Positions 36,420 to 45,943 of a stretch of DNA of 64,000 bases are shown here, piece after piece. Origin of the DNA: CAZUXY01 sp964624235 (GTDB taxonomy: Bacteria; Spirochaetota; UBA4802; UBA5368); NCBI GenBank assembly GCA_964624235.1, contig CAZUXY010000001.1:198176-262175 (forward strand). Reading direction: 5' to 3'. Each line of letters opens with the position of its first letter. Position 1 is the first letter of the stretch. The notes beneath the pieces were generated by a model. It saw nothing but the letters and a program-made list of their open reading frames with translations. It was not told where the DNA came from and did not search any database. The translations under genes and the position numbers were made by a program.

Positions 36420-36977
36420 ATGCAAAGACCACACGCGTTGGAAATGTTGAAGACTCACGTTAAGAATGAAAATATGATAAAGCACTCTCTTGCTTCAGAG
36501 GCCGTGATGAAAGCGCTCGCAAAAGAGTTGGGAGAGGATGAAAGCCAGTGGGCGCTTGCAGGGCTTCTGCATGACATTGATGTGGAAATCACCGATGCCG
36601 ATCTTTCAATCCATACAAAGGAGGCTGCAAGAATTCTCGAAAACGCCGGCGTCGAAAAAGAAATCATTGAAGCAATACGCCTGCATAATGAAGAGGCCCA
36701 CCCCGGTGAGAAAAGAAGTACCCGGTTTCAACATGCACTGGCAGCGGGTGAAACCATCACGGGTCTCATTACAGCGACCGCACTTGTGTATCCAGACAAG
36801 AAATTGTCCAGCGTAAAAGTCAAATCCATCGTCAAAAGAATGAAGGAAACCGCCTTCGCACGTTCGGTCAACCGTGACATTATACTGGAATGCGAAACTC
36901 TGGGGATGGACATTCAGCGCTTTTCAGAACTGGCGCTGGCGGCCATGCAGGAAATTTCTGAAGATCTTGGATTATAA
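36420..36977 (+). CDS. HDIG-type HD-domain protein
   Basis: The 185-residue protein has an HD domain: MIKHSLASEAVM (first His), ALAGLLHDIDVE (HD pair), AIRLHNEEAH and a final Asp-containing helix. Proteins of this short type are often annotated as HDIG hydrolases acting on phosphorylated small molecules. The substrate is unknown. The start at 36420 is chosen because GGAG lies 9 bases upstream; the frame is open to 36405. Confidence 0.8.
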   Translation: MQRPHALEMLKTHVKNENMIKHSLASEAVMKALAKELGEDESQWALAGLLHDIDVEITDADLSIHTKEAARILENAGVEKEIIEAIRLHNEEAHPGEKRSTRFQHALAAGETITGLITATALVYPDKKLSSVKVKSIVKRMKETAFARSVNRDIILECETLGMDIQRFSELALAAMQEISEDLGL

Positions 36978-37056
36978 TATAAATTAATAGACTGCGATTG
37001 GGAACTGATCAACGATTGAAACCTGTGACGCAATTAACCAGGAAGGAGATTGACCC

Positions 37057-37413
37057 ATGAAGAAATCAACGATTATCGCATTAATGGCCGTAATAGGATT
37101 AAGCATGTGCGCTCAAAAAAAAAGTGACACTGACCGATCGTCGATACTAATTAAGAAATACTTCCGTGATGATAACACATATGTAATCGTATGCAAGGGG
37201 TTTCCACGCGAGGGGATTACCGGCATACAGGCAGGAGAAACCGCTAAAGAGTCCGCACTATTGAACGCCCAGATAATCGCCAGAGAATCTTTTAACGAAT
37301 CAGTGGATGTGGTAAAGCTCGGTAGTATTGAAAAATACGATTTCCGAGGGAATATCGCGGTTATTGAATATGTAATAAAGGTTGAAGGATTGAAAAAAAG
37401 TTTAAAACGATAA
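37057..37413 (+). CDS. Small lipoprotein with LPP20-like features
   Basis: The 118-residue product has a lipoprotein signal (ALMAVIGLSMC, lipid Cys at about 18). The mature part carries the AKESALLNAQIIARESF pattern, similar to the alanine-spaced helix of LPP20/FlgT N-terminal domains, preceded by a GFPREGITG segment. Function is unknown. AGGAG precedes the ATG. It converges with another lipoprotein gene of similar type at 37546-38781, from which it is separated by a bidirectional terminator. Confidence 0.7.
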   Translation: MKKSTIIALMAVIGLSMCAQKKSDTDRSSILIKKYFRDDNTYVIVCKGFPREGITGIQAGETAKESALLNAQIIARESFNESVDVVKLGSIEKYDFRGNIAVIEYVIKVEGLKKSLKR

Positions 37414-37494
37414 ACGATTTCTGAAGAAGCGGGCGGTTTACGACAATGAACCAACCATATGTTACAACAACAAGATAATATCAGGATATAATAA

Positions 37495-37522
37495 AAAAGA
37501 GCGACCTAAAGATCGCTCTTTT
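37495..37522. terminator. Bidirectional terminator between convergent lipoprotein genes
   Basis: AAAAGAGCGA (37495-37504) and TCGCTCTTTT (37513-37522) form a perfect 10-bp stem with an 8-base loop. T-runs on both strands suit termination in both directions. Confidence 0.88.
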
Positions 37523-37545
37523 ATTTGTCTGAAATTACCAACTCG

Positions 37546-38781
37546 CTATTTAATCTTTTCCGCAACGATCTTGATCTTATTGGGATAGGTCTCTTTTACT
37601 TCAATTTTGAAACCGAGTGCCTGAGACTTTGCGTTCAATTCTTCAGCAAAATCGGTTGTCTTGCCTGCGAACTCAACGTCAATCTTCGCGATTTTTCCTG
37701 CCTGCCCTCGAGGATATACTTTTTTGACACCTCTAATCCTGCCTTTAACCTCATTTCGGAACTTGGTCAGGTCTGCAAAATCCAGACCGGTAATGCTTAT
37801 GGAGATCATTCTTTCAGTCGCTGATTTCAGAAATTTCCTGGTGATCTGGTTCATGAACGGTCCGGATTCAAACTTGCCTGTTTCTTCATTATTCTTACCC
37901 AGAATCTTCTGGAGACAGCGCTGAATGGCCATCTTGGATGCGGTTGTAGCATCAATATGAATCCCCGGTGCATTTGCGCTGGTGGTTGCAAGAATAACGC
38001 CGGTATATACGTCTATCGCCTTGATGTTTATTATTGCTGATTTGGACTTCATATTTGCGGAAATACCCGCCAGTACGGCTGTCTGGTCCATGGTTTGAAC
38101 TTCGCCGATAATTATCACTTCTGCGCCGGCATCATCCATTAAAAGGTCCTGAACCCCGCCTTTCACCTGTCCTGCCATCGCCATATTAATCTTTGCCCTG
38201 TCACGACGAAGCAGCTGCTGGGTCATTGCCGCGTCCACAAATTCGAAACCTGCATTTCCCATTATTTCCATCATGGTAAGCTCTGTTACGGTAAACCCAG
38301 GGAAGTTCTGTTTTCCCTCAAAAGTTTCCTTTATGAGGACCATGAATTTCGGACGCCCGTAGTTTTTAAGTGTCGCTTCAATGGTATCATTCACAGCCTG
38401 GGGATAGACCTCACCGTAAATGGTAACAACAAACGCTCCTTCCTGTGAACCTTCTTTTATAACTTTCCAGTTTCTTACCATACCTGATGATTTTGCTTCT
38501 ACGATAGAAGAGACGAGGGCGAAATCCTGCACCACCGAAGTGCCTGTCACAAAACGGCCTAGTTTACTGCTGACAAGTTTATTCATGGCGTCATCGATAG
38601 CCCTGTCCCTGGCCAGGGAAATATCATTATCAAATATCTGTGCGTACCCCGTAGCTTCACCGCAGAGTTCGCATACTTTTGATGTTGATGACTTAACCTG
38701 TTTTTTGCTGCCCCCTCCGCAGGACACTACTGCGGCCGTAAAGAACAGCGCGATGAATACTGCAATACTTTTACTTTTCAT
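37546..38781 (-). CDS. Lipoprotein with LPP20/FlgT-like N-terminal domain
   Basis: The 411-residue protein has a lipoprotein signal (FFTAAVVSC, lipid Cys at about 21) followed by GGGSKKQ. The next region, ARDRAIDDAMNKLVSSKLGRFVTGTSVVQDF, matches the LPP20/FlgT N-terminal helix pattern. The middle and C-terminal parts resemble FlgT-type beta-alpha domains (AEVIIIGEVQTMD, INIKAIDVYTGVILATTSANAPG). FlgT-like proteins can sit at the outer membrane, in flagellar or other roles; no flagellar genes are in the window. The start at 38781 has GGAG 7 bases upstream; the frame continues to 38799. Confidence 0.75.
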   Translation of the reverse strand: MKSKSIAVFIALFFTAAVVSCGGGSKKQVKSSTSKVCELCGEATGYAQIFDNDISLARDRAIDDAMNKLVSSKLGRFVTGTSVVQDFALVSSIVEAKSSGMVRNWKVIKEGSQEGAFVVTIYGEVYPQAVNDTIEATLKNYGRPKFMVLIKETFEGKQNFPGFTVTELTMMEIMGNAGFEFVDAAMTQQLLRRDRAKINMAMAGQVKGGVQDLLMDDAGAEVIIIGEVQTMDQTAVLAGISANMKSKSAIINIKAIDVYTGVILATTSANAPGIHIDATTASKMAIQRCLQKILGKNNEETGKFESGPFMNQITRKFLKSATERMISISITGLDFADLTKFRNEVKGRIRGVKKVYPRGQAGKIAKIDVEFAGKTTDFAEELNAKSQALGFKIEVKETYPNKIKIVAEKIK

Positions 38782-39121
38782 TGAATACTCCTTCATCAAA
38801 CAATTATTTATAATAAAATTCCAGCGACGGGACAGAGCATCCTTTACTCCTTCCGGTCGCCGGTGCTCTTGATGAAATTCCTGGTGCGTGTGCAGTATGC
38901 TTTATTTTTCTTAAGTATTATTACCGATTTTCGAAGACGATCGTCAAAAACATTTCTTTAAATATACGAATGTACGATATAAATAGTCAAACCATTTTTA
39001 TTAAAAGTGTCCGCCGAAAAGGACACTGTGGATTACTTTTTTTATTGCATTACTTCTTGTTTACCTTAAGCTGAAGCACAACAGACCTTACAAGTTTTAT
39101 TTCCCAACGAGGAAGTATTTC
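38782..39121. other. Divergent intergenic region with a promoter and two inverted repeats
   Basis: A leftward promoter lies at 38961-38990. A perfect 10-bp palindrome GACGATCGTC (38936-38945) lies just downstream of that promoter. A second inverted repeat, AGTGTCC (39006-39012) with GGACACT (39021-39027), can form a hairpin. No convincing rightward promoter for the HEAT-repeat gene is seen. Confidence 0.5.
38961..38990 (-). promoter_or_regulatory. Probable promoter of the LPP20/FlgT-like lipoprotein gene
   Basis: On the minus strand, TTGACT (38985-38990) and TATATT (38961-38966) are separated by 18 bases. The leader would be about 170 bases long. Confidence 0.55.
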
Positions 39122-42100
39122 ATGGAAAAAGACTTCTTACAGTCACTGAAAATCGATATCAGCCGGAATTTTAAACCGGTTCCCTATGAGCGTATAGCAT
39201 TTCATAAAATTCTGGGAATTACCATGTCCGATAACGGGATGAAAATTCTTTTACGGGAAATGGAACAGGAACCGGATATTAGGGAAAGTGCGGTCCTGGT
39301 GCTTAAAAATTTCAATCAACCCGCTGTTTTACGTGCTTTTGACGATATACTGCTCAGCGAACACCTGTCACCTGTAGAAACGACTTCTATCCTCGATCAT
39401 ATTGAACGAAACGGAAGCGGCGAACAGGTAGAACTGGTGATGGAATATGTTAAAGCACATCTGGCAGATACTGAATCCCATCAGGTAATCTCAAAGGCGT
39501 TCAACGTATTACGGTTGCTGGGGAAAGGTCAGGAGCAAGTCCATGATTTTATGGTCGGCCTGATAAAGAATCCTGAAACCAGTCGTGAAATCATGAATTT
39601 TGCAATTATGGGATTATCTTTACTTAAGGATATCTCACTTTTGGAGGACTTGCTGAAGAATAAGGATGATGATATCGCGTATAACGTGTATAAGTCACTG
39701 TCCCTGATGAGCGAGAATCTGGCTACCGATACCACTGAACCGTCGGATAATGATGATATTCCCTTTACCTATACGGAGGACCATGAAGACCGGCAGCTTT
39801 TGAATATCAGGGTGCTTTTGGGAAAAATGACCAGCCATTTCGATTCGTATTCCAGGAAAACTAAAACCTCTTTCATTAATGCGATGATATCATCGAACCA
39901 CAGGGAGTTTTTGATATACACAATGAAAGCACTCACCTCGGATGACTCGGAACTGATAGATATGGTTTTGCACCTGCTGTTGTCGAATGTCCGAAAACTC
40001 AGAGACCCCGATAAACTGTTCCGCAACCTCCTGGCATTAACCGCCGACAGCGAAAGGAAAAATGAAACCATCGTTAATATCATTGAGCAGTATTTCACCA
40101 ATATGAGAGAAACGCGGAAAAATAATATATTCCGCGACAAGCTCCACAATTATATCGTCGTAACCCTGGACACCTATTTTGAAACCTATCGCAAGGAATT
40201 CATGGTCACCGAGGTAGCAGAAAAAGGATACCCTGAGAGTTTTAGAAAACTGAGAAAATACTTTCTTGAAAACCTGAATCCGGAAATCAGAAAAAAGGTC
40301 GCACATTTTCTCCGTAACGGTGATCGATCAACACTTAAAACGATGATCTTGGAAATTTCAAAAAAAGTCCCTTTTATCGAACCCAAATATAAGGAGAAAA
40401 TTGAGTTTCTCATTGAGATTCTTCATGACGATGACCAGAAATCCCGTGCCAATTCCGCTCAAAGAATTGAAGATATTAATTTTGAAAAACGCTATCTGCG
40501 AAACCGCATTGTCAGGATTTGTGAAATAGTAGGGCGTCTCCACATCGACGAGGCCGCGACAAGTCTGGTGAAAATTTATAATTATGTAAAAAAATACCCT
40601 GATGAGGATATTTCGAACGCGGTAACCTATTGTCTGTCCATGATCAACTACTCTTATCTTCAGGGAGAACTTGAAGTAATGATGATGTCAGGAAGCCAGG
40701 AGGACCAGACAAGGGCGGTGAAGTATCTATCACTGTTCCCGGATCAAAGATCAATGAATATCCTGCTGGATTATCTTCGTGGCGAGGTCGTCTCCACTTC
40801 GGATCTGATCCTCCCTGTATTTGACATTCTTCTGCGCAGGGATTTATTCGGCAATATGACGGCAAACACGGTATTTAAGAAGTATATCGACAGCGATTAT
40901 AACGATGAGATAAAACGCTGTGCGATACTATGCCTGGGCAAGGTCGGGGTAGAATCGGATATAGATTATCTCAACGACCTCTTCTCCAGAGGGGCAAACA
41001 ATGAAATCAAGGAAGCGGTGGTTCAGGCCATGACCACTGTGGTACACCTGAATAGCACAATAAACCGCCGACAGGTGATGAAAATCCTTCAGGAATACTT
41101 TAAAGATCCTTCAATACGTGTAAGGATTTATTCCTGCATGATCCTTATTTATCTGGGCAACAAAGACGCATTGAAGTACATACGCGATATGATGATCATT
41201 AAGAACAAGTCCATACAGCGTGAAGTACTGACCCTTATAGGCAACCAGCGTTCTGTTGAGTTTGCTTATTTTCTCATCTCTCTTCTTAAAGAGGAATATG
41301 GAATATCAGGTGACATCATACCGATACTGGCCTTGATGCCCAAGGAAGAACTTTCCGAAATAGATCATTTTATTGTGAATATTTTTAAAAAGTACGAAGG
41401 ATCGGAAATCGAATCGAAGGAAAAAAAGGAAAGCATAAAGGTAAAAACCGGCCCGGATCTGACACAGGGCTGGATCGAGAAAACCATACTCTGCATAGAC
41501 ATTGAAGGGTATTTTAAAAAGCTTCGTGAAATGAAGCTGGTGAATCTTATTATAAACAACAAAATTTTAAACAAGGCGATACTCTCCGAAATAGAAAAAC
41601 ACCGTGGTTACGTTTCAAAAGTTACCGACGGGAATATTGTTTCGGTTTTTACAGATCCGGTAGATGCTGCTTCCGCGGCTTTACGGATTCATGAAGCAAC
41701 TCTCCGTTTTAACGCAATGAGATTACTTGAGAAAAGGATTAAACTCTCAATAAAAACTATTACTGCAATGGTTAAAATCATGGGGGATGAAATAGTCTTT
41801 TTACCGGAATATATTAAAGGGTTGATGAGCCGCCTCCCGGTTGTCAATCGTGTAATAGTTGATAGTGCATCATTAAAATTGATTGAACACAACTTTCATA
41901 TCGAACCTTTCCCTGAAATTATTTTTACCGGTCCCGAATCCTCTGATGGGTATTTTGAACTGATAAGTCCTATTAATTCATTTCCATTGCTTGAAGGTAT
42001 ACTGAACGATACCGGCCGCCGCGAGCGAGAAAGAATTGATGCTCAGAAAAAACTGGAAGAGGATTCCAGAAAACGAAGACAGGATTCAGGAAAGAACAAC

Positions 42101-42280
42101 GCGGTTGAATATATTAAAGTCATGGACGATGTGGGAAAGATCATAAAACATGAACTTGACGAAATGATCAAATATGTCCAAAAGAGATCAACTGACCGAG
42201 AATTGATCAGCAATGTTGAAAAACGAGTTTCCAATATAAATAAAATATATCTAACGGAAACTACGCGCATAATCATGTAA
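39122..42280 (+). CDS. Large HEAT-repeat protein with a degenerate class III cyclase-like C-terminal domain
   Basis: The 1052-residue protein has no signal peptide or membrane segment. Residues 1 to about 760 are helical repeats (for example DGMKILLREMEQEPDIRESAVLVL, TRAVKYLSLFPDQRSMNILLDYL, VRIYSCMILIYLGNKDALKYI) of the HEAT type. A class III nucleotide-cyclase homology domain follows at about 785-965 (TILCIDIEGYF..., KVTDGNIVSVFTDPVDAASAALRI). The first metal Asp may be Asp793, but the second metal site reads T-D-G-N rather than I-G-D-G, and the Asn of the V-N-x-A-x-R motif is missing. It is therefore probably not an active cyclase. The end (about 975-1052) is a charged, coiled-coil-like tail. 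GAGG precedes the ATG; a DUF481-like gene follows after 10 bases. Confidence 0.7.
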   Translation: MEKDFLQSLKIDISRNFKPVPYERIAFHKILGITMSDNGMKILLREMEQEPDIRESAVLVLKNFNQPAVLRAFDDILLSEHLSPVETTSILDHIERNGSGEQVELVMEYVKAHLADTESHQVISKAFNVLRLLGKGQEQVHDFMVGLIKNPETSREIMNFAIMGLSLLKDISLLEDLLKNKDDDIAYNVYKSLSLMSENLATDTTEPSDNDDIPFTYTEDHEDRQLLNIRVLLGKMTSHFDSYSRKTKTSFINAMISSNHREFLIYTMKALTSDDSELIDMVLHLLLSNVRKLRDPDKLFRNLLALTADSERKNETIVNIIEQYFTNMRETRKNNIFRDKLHNYIVVTLDTYFETYRKEFMVTEVAEKGYPESFRKLRKYFLENLNPEIRKKVAHFLRNGDRSTLKTMILEISKKVPFIEPKYKEKIEFLIEILHDDDQKSRANSAQRIEDINFEKRYLRNRIVRICEIVGRLHIDEAATSLVKIYNYVKKYPDEDISNAVTYCLSMINYSYLQGELEVMMMSGSQEDQTRAVKYLSLFPDQRSMNILLDYLRGEVVSTSDLILPVFDILLRRDLFGNMTANTVFKKYIDSDYNDEIKRCAILCLGKVGVESDIDYLNDLFSRGANNEIKEAVVQAMTTVVHLNSTINRRQVMKILQEYFKDPSIRVRIYSCMILIYLGNKDALKYIRDMMIIKNKSIQREVLTLIGNQRSVEFAYFLISLLKEEYGISGDIIPILALMPKEELSEIDHFIVNIFKKYEGSEIESKEKKESIKVKTGPDLTQGWIEKTILCIDIEGYFKKLREMKLVNLIINNKILNKAILSEIEKHRGYVSKVTDGNIVSVFTDPVDAASAALRIHEATLRFNAMRLLEKRIKLSIKTITAMVKIMGDEIVFLPEYIKGLMSRLPVVNRVIVDSASLKLIEHNFHIEPFPEIIFTGPESSDGYFELISPINSFPLLEGILNDTGRRERERIDAQKKLEEDSRKRRQDSGKNNAVEYIKVMDDVGKIIKHELDEMIKYVQKRSTDRELISNVEKRVSNINKIYLTETTRIIM

Positions 42281-42290
42281 TAATGGAATA

Positions 42291-43109
42291 ATGACAATTA
42301 TCAAAACAATTTCAGCGTCTGCCGTTCCTCTTATTGTTTTTTTTGCTCTATTATCCGCGGTGTACCCCCAAGAAAAAGGAACCAACACCACTGCATCCCC
42401 GGACGATCTATGGGATAAGGCGTTTTCATATACCAGCCCGATAAAAAAGCCACCCGAAAAGAAGAAATGGTTTTTCAACCTGGCGGGTTTATACATGAGG
42501 AAGGTGGGCAATACAGACAACCTTAACGCCAATATGCAGACCGATATCAATTATGATGACAACGTCTCTGAACTAGAAATATCGTACAGGACTTTCTACA
42601 GCGAAACGAAAAAAAAAGTATATGAGAACAAGGGTACTGGCCTGCTGAAGTTCGATCACTATATATTTCCACGAACAGAGTTTTTTGTATTCACACAGTC
42701 GGAATACAGTAAGGCGGCAAAATTAAGTCACCGAAACAACAGCGGTGCGGGCGCGAAGTTCAATTTTTTTAAAAATGATTACTGGAAAATGGATATCAGC
42801 GCGGCACCGATTTATCAATACGAAAATTACGATGACCGTAATGAGAATACTAACTTCCGCTGGTCTTTCCGATACAGGATCAAGATCACCCCGATAAAGG
42901 ATATCACCGCCAGTTTTATATCTTTTTATATCCCTGAAATAGATGATTTCGGAATCTACCGTTTCACTATCGATACCTACATTTCTATCAAACTGACTGA
43001 ATATATCGCGTTAAAGACCGGCTATATTCACGACTTCAACAAAGACGCTCTGCCGGGAACCAAACGATATGACGATACGACCTATGCACAGATATCTTTG
43101 AATATATAA
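42291..43109 (+). CDS. DUF481-like outer-membrane protein
   Basis: The 272-residue protein has a signal peptide (AVPLIVFFALLSAVYPQ) and, after a Pro/Lys spacer, a strand-rich body reminiscent of DUF481/YdiY proteins: LAGLYMRKVGNTDNLNANMQTDINYDDN, then paired aromatic strands and a terminal strand YAQISLNI. Such proteins are probable outer-membrane barrels of unknown function. It begins 10 bases after the HEAT/cyclase-like gene without a strong ribosome-binding site, so the two are probably co-transcribed. Confidence 0.72.
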   Translation: MTIIKTISASAVPLIVFFALLSAVYPQEKGTNTTASPDDLWDKAFSYTSPIKKPPEKKKWFFNLAGLYMRKVGNTDNLNANMQTDINYDDNVSELEISYRTFYSETKKKVYENKGTGLLKFDHYIFPRTEFFVFTQSEYSKAAKLSHRNNSGAGAKFNFFKNDYWKMDISAAPIYQYENYDDRNENTNFRWSFRYRIKITPIKDITASFISFYIPEIDDFGIYRFTIDTYISIKLTEYIALKTGYIHDFNKDALPGTKRYDDTTYAQISLNI

Positions 43110-43163
43110 CACATTTGACACGTTGCATCGGGACGCAATACGGCCGCCCACGCGAGGAACCGC

Positions 43164-44075
43164 TCAGTAATTCATTTGATCGATGAAGCGCTTGCTTAGG
43201 TCCATCTTGTGGCGAATCAGGGAAACCGAGTTCTCTAGAAAGAACCGGTCATTTCTGAAAGTGAGAAGTTTCTCGTATTGTTCATAGGCTGTCTGGTAGT
43301 CCTTCAGCTTGAACGCGGATTCAGCGTAATAAAAATGCAGTGCTTTGTCATAATCGCCGGCGGTATTGATGGATTTAATCTGAATTACCGCCCTGAAGTA
43401 TTCCCCACGGTAAAAATGGATTTTAGCCATACCCAGCAGACCGTCGGGAAACATGGGATTAATTTCCAGTGAACGCCGGTAGAATTTTTCCGCCATGTTC
43501 ACCTGATTTCTTTTGTAGTAATTGTTTCCCATCATGATGATAGCTGCAAGTTCCTTGGGGTTCTTTTTGATGGCCTGCCTGAAATAATTCATAGCTTCCT
43601 TATCAACGCCACGCTTATCGTAGATATAGCCTATCTGCAGATACGTTTTTGAATATTCAGGCAGCAGATAGAGCGCTTTGGTGAAATGCAGCAATGCCAT
43701 ATCGAGGTTTTTAAGGTATAGATAACACGTGCCCGCGTTATAACGAAAAGGGAGAAAAAGGGGAGATCGCACCATTCCGTATCCAAGAACCTCAGATGCT
43801 TTTTTATACTGTCCCTCTACCATCAATGAGGCCGCCTTGTTGTTGTTTCTTGCCGCCTCTGAATTACCGGTGCAATAGAGTATATCGCCTTTCAAATAAA
43901 TCGTTTCATTGGCCGTTTCCTCTACGGGCGGATTTTTCGCTTTCNNNNNNNNNNTTAAATAATCCTCATCCGCAACGAGCATTTCAGGGAGTGTAAATAA
44001 TATGAATACAGTTATAACAAGGGACAGTATAACGATTATATAGATAAAGGGGTTCTTTATGATTATCTTATTCAT
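43164..44075 (-). CDS. Membrane-anchored TPR protein, interrupted by an assembly gap
   Basis: The protein of about 303 residues has an N-terminal membrane anchor (about 9-31) and then at least four TPR-like repeats (LPFRYNAGTCYLYLKNLDMALLHFTKALYL, AIIMMGNNYYKRNQVNMAEKFYRRSLEI and others). It is exported or membrane-tethered, probably a periplasmic interaction platform. The first 40 residues are interrupted by ten N at 43945-43954, so the true length and reading frame there are not certain; the frame stays open with a nominal 10-base gap. It converges with the DUF481-like gene. Confidence 0.8.
   Translation of the reverse strand: MNKIIIKNPFIYIIVILSLVITVFILFTLPEMLVADEDYLXXXXKAKNPPVEETANETIYLKGDILYCTGNSEAARNNNKAASLMVEGQYKKASEVLGYGMVRSPLFLPFRYNAGTCYLYLKNLDMALLHFTKALYLLPEYSKTYLQIGYIYDKRGVDKEAMNYFRQAIKKNPKELAAIIMMGNNYYKRNQVNMAEKFYRRSLEINPMFPDGLLGMAKIHFYRGEYFRAVIQIKSINTAGDYDKALHFYYAESAFKLKDYQTAYEQYEKLLTFRNDRFFLENSVSLIRHKMDLSKRFIDQMNY
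43945..43954. other. Assembly gap of ten N
   Basis: Ten consecutive N interrupt the TPR gene. Such runs usually mark a scaffold join of estimated length, so the real distance may differ. Confidence 0.99.
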
Positions 44076-44461
44076 CTGCTTTATTCGATATCCGCCATAT
44101 GATCGAGAGAGACTTCATAATCTTTCATTGAAACCGTTGCTGGTTTCATGTTGACTGGTTATGTAAATATCATGATTTTTCATATTAATAAGAAACGATT
44201 TTTTACTAAACATTATCATGAGTATCAGTGTTCTGCTCAAATACTTTTTACTCACCAGGGTTATCCCATGATCTGTAATATAAACGGAATTATCCTGTCT
44301 ACCGTGATTTGAAGAGAACCATTACCACCGGTTCTGTAACTCACCTGATTGTTCTTCCAGTAACTTTCTTGATTATTATCATTTCATTGAGTAGAGTATG
44401 AAAGTCCTGTTTGAGAATTTTAATGCGGACGTACCGCTGTTCCAATTCAGGAGGTTATGTT
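44076..44461. other. Intergenic region before the polyphosphate kinase gene
   Basis: No gene is evident in these 386 bases. A 7-bp inverted repeat, TGAAACC (44129-44135) with GGTTTCA (44142-44148), is followed by TTGACT (44151-44156), which could be a -35 element with a weak -10 (TGATTT) 16 bases on. Its distance from the PPK2 start (about 290 bases) leaves the assignment open. Confidence 0.4.
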
Positions 44462-45937
44462 ATGCTAGAAAAGGCCGATATATCCCAGGTTATTGATAAA
44501 GCTGAATATAAAGAAACAATTGCTGACCTGGAGATCCGTGTTGGAAACCTGCAGCGGCAGGTCAGAGAACTTGGTATCCCGGTAATGATCGTGTTCGAAG
44601 GGTGGGACGCGGCGGGCAAAGGCACTATGATAAACCGACTTCTTCTTGCTATGGACCCCCGGCTATTCACTGTTTATCCTACAAATACGCCCAACAGGGA
44701 TGAGAAACTCAGACCCTTTTTGTGGCGCCACTGGCTCAGAATTCCTGAAAGAGGACGTATCGCTATTTACGACCGGAGCTGGTATGGAAGGGTGCTGGTG
44801 GAAAGAGTGGACCGTATCGTAAAGAAGAAGGTATGGGAAAGGTCCTATGCCGAGATATCTTCCTTTGAACGGCAGTTGGTTGACGACGGGTATGTGATAA
44901 TCAAGTTTTTTCTGCATATTACGAAAAAGGAGCAGAAGAAGCGCTTCAAGAAACTGGAATCAGACAAAGCAACCAGATGGAAGGTGGCAAAAGAAGACTG
45001 GAAACACTATACGCAGTATGAGAGGTATCGTGACGCCATTGAGGATATGCTGGCCCGTACCGATACTGATTACGCTCCCTGGACCATCGTCGAGTCGCAT
45101 GACTGGAGATTCGCCACAGTCAAGGTTTTCAGAAGAATCGCAGTAGAACTTGAGAAAAGCATTGGAACTCGAAAAAACAGCCTACAAGACCGCGGCCAAA
45201 GATCAATTGTCGGTCCCGAACGCTCCCCTTCGATACTGGGGAACATAGACCTCTCGCTCACACTGAACCGGGAGGAATATGAACAGATACTGGAACAGAC
45301 CCAGGAGAGAATCAGGGAAATCGAGCATGAAATATTTCGAAAAAGGATCCCTGTTGTCATCATTTACCAGGGATGGGACGCTGCCGGCAAGGGCGGCAAC
45401 ATCAAAAGACTTGTGCAGAAAATGGACCCCCGGGGTTATGAGGTCATTCCGATAGCGGCGCCGAATGATGTTGAAAAAGCGCACCACTATCTCTGGCGTT
45501 TCTGGTGCCATATTCCAAAAGCAGGTCATATCGCAATATTCGACCGGTCCTGGTACGGCAGGGTCATGGTTGAACGGGTGGAGGGATTGTGCGATGAAAA
45601 AGACTGGAAAAGGGCTTATCGCGAGATCAACGAAATGGAACAGCAGATGGTGGATTTCGGTACGGTGCTGATCAAGTTCTGGCTGCACATAGACAAAGAA
45701 ACACAATTGAATCGATTCAAGGAGAGGGAAAGCATACCGCACAAACAATGGAAGATAACCGAGGAGGACTGGCGAAACCGGGAGAAATGGGACCTTTACC
45801 AGGATGCTGTGGATGAAATGCTTTTCCGGACCAGCACCAACTTCGCGCCATGGACAATTATCGAATCCAACTCAAAACTTTACGCACGGATCAAGGCGAT
45901 CAAGACAGTTATTGCGGAAGTAGAAAAACGTCTTTAA
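44462..45937 (+). CDS. Tandem-domain polyphosphate kinase 2 family protein (probable polyphosphate:AMP phosphotransferase)
   Basis: The 491-residue protein contains two PPK2 domains (about 1-235 and 265-491). Each has a Walker A motif (GWDAAGKGTMINRL; GWDAAGKGGNIKRL) and the DRSWYGRVLVERV / DRSWYGRVMVERV signature. Two-domain class II PPK2 enzymes (PAP) transfer phosphate from polyphosphate to AMP to make ADP. The first domain of known two-domain enzymes is often inactive, but here both keep the Walker and lid motifs. The start at 44462 is chosen because of AGGAGG upstream. It converges with the MFS gene with 6 bases between stops. Confidence 0.92.
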   Translation: MLEKADISQVIDKAEYKETIADLEIRVGNLQRQVRELGIPVMIVFEGWDAAGKGTMINRLLLAMDPRLFTVYPTNTPNRDEKLRPFLWRHWLRIPERGRIAIYDRSWYGRVLVERVDRIVKKKVWERSYAEISSFERQLVDDGYVIIKFFLHITKKEQKKRFKKLESDKATRWKVAKEDWKHYTQYERYRDAIEDMLARTDTDYAPWTIVESHDWRFATVKVFRRIAVELEKSIGTRKNSLQDRGQRSIVGPERSPSILGNIDLSLTLNREEYEQILEQTQERIREIEHEIFRKRIPVVIIYQGWDAAGKGGNIKRLVQKMDPRGYEVIPIAAPNDVEKAHHYLWRFWCHIPKAGHIAIFDRSWYGRVMVERVEGLCDEKDWKRAYREINEMEQQMVDFGTVLIKFWLHIDKETQLNRFKERESIPHKQWKITEEDWRNREKWDLYQDAVDEMLFRTSTNFAPWTIIESNSKLYARIKAIKTVIAEVEKRL

Positions 45938-45943
45938 TCCGGA

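Noticed and set aside
39006..39027. Inverted repeat AGTGTCC/GGACACT as a transposon end
   Set aside because: Only one copy is seen, there is no transposase or target duplication, and it is just as well explained as a small hairpin.
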